Shown here piece by piece: positions 42,845 to 46,316 of a stretch of DNA of 46,316 bases. Source of the stretch: Crenothrix polyspora (GTDB lineage Bacteria; Pseudomonadota; Gammaproteobacteria; Methylococcales; Methylomonadaceae); contig NZ_FUKI01000171.1 of the NCBI RefSeq assembly GCF_900163755.1, forward strand, positions 1 to 46,316, read 5' to 3'. The notes beneath the pieces are model-generated. The model was given only the letters and a program-made list of their open reading frames with translations, did not search any database and was not told where the DNA came from. A program made the translations under genes and the position numbers. Each line of letters starts with the position of its first letter. Position 1 is the stretch's first letter.

Positions 42845-45800
42845 GATGAACTCCTGTCATTATTGTTAAGTAAATGTATTAAGGCATCAAGGATACCATT
42901 GGCAATTTGGTGCGGCGGTGCGTGGTAAAAATCCTGCCACGCCAATAATGTAGAGTCGTCGATATTGTCTTTATGTTCAGGGTTAGATTGCAGCCAGTTG
43001 ATTCTTACCGCATGGTCAATCAAGGTATCTGTCACCAAAGTATCATCAATGTGCAGTGCCGGATTTTCACGAAAAATAAACGCGATGGCTTTCAGTGTTT
43101 CTACTGTTAATTGGCGATACACCGGAGCCTGGATTTTGTTGAGCAAATGGCTGACATGCAACTGGAAACTTTGTTCACCGGCTGTCGATTGCGATAGCGT
43201 GGTTTCGCTGTCCAGACGGTTTTTAGCGTTGAATTTTTCGCCTATCGTTAAGCCTTGGCAGTGATGCAGAATATCCCAGACGCTGGCAAAAAAAACGCTG
43301 TTTTCTCTGCCAACACTGCCTTGTTGCTCGCGCCACGCATACCAGCCATCAACATCACCACGATCATTAGCATCCATGTTTTTTGAGAAACGCGCACGGG
43401 TTAATTCTCGGCAATCGCCTTCATAATGCAGCGCTTCAGAGAGTTCCAACTGGTCTTCGGTATTGCTATAATCTTCCAGTGTTTCGGTTACCTTTCTAAA
43501 CAACTGATACGGCGGCAAGGAAAGAATCTCGTTAAATGTCAGATCCGGTGCGCCGCAATCTGATTCGCGTTGCTGCCTGGCAATAATCAACTGCAAAATA
43601 TGCCCTACCCTCACCGTGTGCATATCGGTGAACAGTTCTGGGTCAGACTTGATCAACATGCCCAAATAAAGGATCAATTCCTGAATAATGACGTGTTCGC
43701 TAGCATCGTTATTATTGTAGGTACGGATCGTGTGCAAAATTTCTGAAGAATCAGCCGGACGCGTTAAAGTGGCCTTGCTTCTGTAGGCGCGACCCACGGT
43801 CAGCGCATGTTGGCGCACCAGTATGTCGGTGGCCGCCTGTTCCAGGTTGATGTCATACTTACCCAACAAACCCGCACAGCGCCTGACAATCATCCAAACG
43901 TGCTGATCACCGGCGCGTTCATAAATTTCTTCCAGTAGATCACGCACACGAGCCGTTGTGCCGGTCGTCGCTATTAATCCGGTGTCGTAATCCAGGCCAT
44001 GACGAAGACTGAGCAAACTTAATGCTTCCAGTTGTGCGTACAGATTAGCGCTAGTTTTTAACTGCTCGATAAGTACTTCGTCAGTACTGTTGTCCAATGT
44101 TGCCAATGTGTCTGTAGACAAAGCCACGGGCGATTCGGTATTGAGCGGCAATACCTGACAGAAAGGCCGTGCTGTTTCTTCCCAGGATGCTTTAGAAAAC
44201 TGAAAATCATGTAAGTAATTGATTTTTTCCTGGCTTGCAGATTCTGCAAAATCCGACAGTGTACCCAGTTGCAAAGCAATGCCTTGGGTAACACCTTGTT
44301 GCAGTTCTTTGATAAAATCAATAAGAACATCACGTTGCTGGCTGCCCAGCATATTTTGTTTGATGACCATGACAAACACAGGGTTTCCTGGTCTATCCCA
44401 GTGCTTATAAATATAGGCAAATTCCACGCGCAACCGCTTGATGAGCAAGCGGTTGTCCATGGCCAGATAAAAGCCTTTTTGGTTAAGGCATTGCGGTAAA
44501 AATAACAGCCGTTCACCTGCCAAAATATACAGTTTTGAAGTTGCCAATGTACGTAACTGTCGCAGTGGGCGACCGCTCAAGCCTATGCGGTCATTTCTGC
44601 CGACATGGGTGTAAGCTTGTGCCAGTTCAGTGGCCTCCCTGATTTGAATCGGCGCAATTTCTGCGAGGGTTTGTGTATGAATACCGAAAGCCATTAAGTG
44701 GCTTTGCACTGTTTCATCCTGTGCCAGCAACTGGACTTGCAGTGTGCAATTCTGGGATTGTTGCGTTACTTTATGGCGGCCTATCGGGTCGATGTCATCA
44801 AGGTTAAGCAAATCGTCTTGAATAAGACACCCTAAAATAAACAGACTTTGCGCCCAAACCAAAGGGATGTTTTCATTCGGAACCCGATCCTGACTGTGTG
44901 GCTTGGCTTTTTCAGCGGCGATGGCATCCAAAGGCACGGCATACAGTTCCGGTAATAATTGCTGCCCCTTTTGTTCTACCAACAGGCTTTCCAGTTGCGT
45001 GCGATAACGCAAAGCAGCCTCCGATTCACCCTTAAATAAATGATTAAGCAGAAGATAGGTAAAAAACAACGGCCATTCACATTCAATCGCTATAAATTGC
45101 TTTAATTCATGGGGATCATAATATTGGCGGTGGCTGTCTTCTATAACGGTTTGGTGACCGTCCAATAAGAAGCGTTTACAACCGTAACGACCTTCCAGTT
45201 TTTCGCATATAACGGCTTCTGTTTTTGCCCGTATAGTCTGATTATCAACTGCAAAAGCCGGAAATCCGGTGATGCTAAGAATGGCGGCATCGGTTTCTTT
45301 GGAAATCGATTCTCTGGGTAACAAGGCTTCCAGCGCAATGCGTGTGCGGGCAATATCATCACTGATGACATGCACGACAGAGGCTTGTCCACCGTCTTTA
45401 CCAAATAAATTAAAACCTGATAAGGCTTCCAAAGCGGCTTTCGCCATGCCGGTGGAGCTGGCATTCAATTCGGCAATACCATGATTAATTTTGTGGCCAC
45501 GTTCCCAAATGCCGTAGTCGGGTGTGCGGTACGCACGGCTAATGTAATGCACCAGATTTTGCACAAAGTTGACTTCATCGATGGTAAAGACAATGCGTAA
45601 ACCGGAAGCTGTCATTTGCGCTAGCATTAACAGAAATAAAGACGTGGCATCCAGTTGCAAATGTCCCCATTCATGATCGCCAACGACACAGCCACCCGAT
45701 TTAGTGTCGTATTTGGCGTGCAGTGCATCCATTGGGTTCTGTGACTGCTTAAATTTTTCAACTTTTTGCGCCTGGCGCATCATGGCTGTTAACAGACCGC

Positions 45801-46104
45801 GCATCAATTTGACTACGCTTTGTTCGAGGATGTAGGTTCGTCCCTGTTTTTCTTCACTACGCCGATAAGCCAGAGCCAGTCCCCAGGCGGCGAGAATACT
45901 GTAAACATTGTCTCTTACCCAGGCATCGGTATAGTTGCCGTGCACGTTAACAGCCGTACTGGCGGGCAGCAATCCGCTGACCCAATCTTGCCGGTTAAGA
46001 ATGATGTCTTGTACTTGCTGGTAGTAAGCATCAAGTTTATGGTGTGCTTGGTTCAGTTCCATGTTGTGCAATGCGCCGATTTCCAATGAAAACGTTGTAT
46101 CCAT
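42841..46104 (-). CDS. Homologue of eukaryotic phosphorylase kinase alpha/beta subunit (GH15-like)
   Basis: A 1087-residue protein collinear with the animal phosphorylase kinase regulatory subunits from end to end. The N-terminal (alpha/alpha)6 glucoamylase-like domain has DAWVRDNVYSILAAWGLALA, LEQSVVKLMRGLL, WGHLQLDATSLFLLMLAQMT, ELNASSTGMAKAALEAL and IECEWPLFFTYLL. The middle has LSGRPLRQLRTLATSKLY. The C-terminal part has LTVGRAYRS, IIQELILYLGMLI and VWDILHHCQGLTI. The long phosphorylated loops and farnesylation motif of the animal alpha subunit are absent. No protein-kinase catalytic subunit is nearby. Bacterial relatives are usually annotated as glycoside hydrolase 15. It overlaps glk by 4 bp, suggesting a role in glycogen or glucose metabolism. 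The start could also be ATG 46062. Confidence 0.85.
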   Translation of the reverse strand: MDTTFSLEIGALHNMELNQAHHKLDAYYQQVQDIILNRQDWVSGLLPASTAVNVHGNYTDAWVRDNVYSILAAWGLALAYRRSEEKQGRTYILEQSVVKLMRGLLTAMMRQAQKVEKFKQSQNPMDALHAKYDTKSGGCVVGDHEWGHLQLDATSLFLLMLAQMTASGLRIVFTIDEVNFVQNLVHYISRAYRTPDYGIWERGHKINHGIAELNASSTGMAKAALEALSGFNLFGKDGGQASVVHVISDDIARTRIALEALLPRESISKETDAAILSITGFPAFAVDNQTIRAKTEAVICEKLEGRYGCKRFLLDGHQTVIEDSHRQYYDPHELKQFIAIECEWPLFFTYLLLNHLFKGESEAALRYRTQLESLLVEQKGQQLLPELYAVPLDAIAAEKAKPHSQDRVPNENIPLVWAQSLFILGCLIQDDLLNLDDIDPIGRHKVTQQSQNCTLQVQLLAQDETVQSHLMAFGIHTQTLAEIAPIQIREATELAQAYTHVGRNDRIGLSGRPLRQLRTLATSKLYILAGERLLFLPQCLNQKGFYLAMDNRLLIKRLRVEFAYIYKHWDRPGNPVFVMVIKQNMLGSQQRDVLIDFIKELQQGVTQGIALQLGTLSDFAESASQEKINYLHDFQFSKASWEETARPFCQVLPLNTESPVALSTDTLATLDNSTDEVLIEQLKTSANLYAQLEALSLLSLRHGLDYDTGLIATTGTTARVRDLLEEIYERAGDQHVWMIVRRCAGLLGKYDINLEQAATDILVRQHALTVGRAYRSKATLTRPADSSEILHTIRTYNNNDASEHVIIQELILYLGMLIKSDPELFTDMHTVRVGHILQLIIARQQRESDCGAPDLTFNEILSLPPYQLFRKVTETLEDYSNTEDQLELSEALHYEGDCRELTRARFSKNMDANDRGDVDGWYAWREQQGSVGRENSVFFASVWDILHHCQGLTIGEKFNAKNRLDSETTLSQSTAGEQSFQLHVSHLLNKIQAPVYRQLTVETLKAIAFIFRENPALHIDDTLVTDTLIDHAVRINWLQSNPEHKDNIDDSTLLAWQDFYHAPPHQIANGILDALIHLLNNNDRSSS

Positions 46105-46281
46105 AGAAAATTATAAGCAGATGTTATGCCAACAAAACTGTTAGTCGTAGCCAGGCGATGATATACACGGATTTAGTAAGGGCATCAGCTACAGTTGATA
46201 TGACAAATCTTCTTGCCATTCAAATGAAAGCTAATCACTATTATTGTTGTCGATGGCTAGTACTTAGTCACTCTTTAAGTG

Positions 46282-46310
46282 TCGGATAAAGCTTTTTCAA
46301 TTTTATCCGA
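46282..46310. other. Inverted repeat upstream of the phosphorylase-kinase-like gene
   Basis: Perfect 9-bp arms TCGGATAAA (46282-46290) and TTTATCCGA (46302-46310) with an 11-nt loop and no T-run. It lies about 180 bp upstream of the gene start, so it is either an operator or the end of a transcript from beyond the window. The remaining 46105-46281 shows no clear gene. Confidence 0.4.
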
Positions 46311-46316
46311 GCATCC

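Noticed and set aside
1-46316. tRNA, rRNA, CRISPR array, transposase or prophage genes
   Set aside because: Looked for and not found; repeats present are short palindromic elements without transposase genes.

Overview
The window reads as chromosomal DNA of a Gram-negative proteobacterium with moderate GC. The best guess is a gammaproteobacterium, possibly of the Methylococcales type. That guess rests on overall protein resemblance, the outer-membrane porin and lipoprotein, AmtB/NtrC/sigma-54 style nitrogen control and the malic enzyme-phosphotransacetylase fusion. No methane or methanol oxidation gene is present, so the assignment is an inference. I see no rRNA, tRNA, CRISPR array or intact transposase.

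Layout. (1) 1-3811, + strand: the 3' part of an MgtA-type Mg2+ P-type ATPase, then a three-gene lipid-like set (CDP-archaeol-synthase-like membrane protein, endonuclease/exonuclease/phosphatase protein, CDP-alcohol phosphatidyltransferase). (2) 4085-14966, - strand: seven consecutive genes. These are a transglutaminase-DUF2126 protein, citrate synthase, a circularly permuted ATP-grasp/alpha-E fusion, a second transglutaminase, a ParA-like ATPase, a third transglutaminase and the proteasome-like peptidase Anbu. This is an expanded form of a widespread but functionally obscure ATP-grasp/alpha-E/transglutaminase/Anbu association. (3) 14967-15594: a long gene-free stretch holding a candidate sigma-54-driven small RNA with a clear + strand terminator. 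(4) 15595-17907, - strand: MaeB. (5) 18049-39092, + strand except one lipoprotein: a nitrogen-acquisition island. It has a sigma-54 promoter, a broken glutamine synthetase III gene, amtB, an unknown gene, a permease-histidine kinase-receiver fusion, a LuxR-type response regulator, a porin, urtABCDE (urea ABC transporter), cynS (cyanase), a hupE/ureJ-like nickel permease, ureD, ureABC, ureE, ureF and ureG. (6) 39207-46104, - strand: a SHOCT-domain protein, a small membrane protein, an HPPD-like VOC protein, glucokinase, and a very large protein collinear with the regulatory alpha/beta subunits of eukaryotic phosphorylase kinase.

How the genes work together. In the island, the porin and UrtABCDE import urea, and UreABC hydrolyses it to ammonia and CO2 after nickel loading by UreDEFG (nickel possibly supplied by the HupE-like protein). 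CynS removes cyanate, a spontaneous decay product of urea, giving more ammonia and CO2, and AmtB recaptures or imports ammonium. The permease-kinase and its neighbouring response regulator look like the local sensor pair. The glucokinase/phosphorylase-kinase-like pair overlaps by 4 bp and points to glucose or glycogen metabolism.

Repeats. Two near-identical 83-bp double-hairpin repeats lie in opposite orientation at 20568-20650 and 28626-28708. Two other palindromic elements sharing a 24-bp arm lie at 3884-4012 and 6549-6621. All statements come from reading the sequence and remembered family knowledge; no database search was run.
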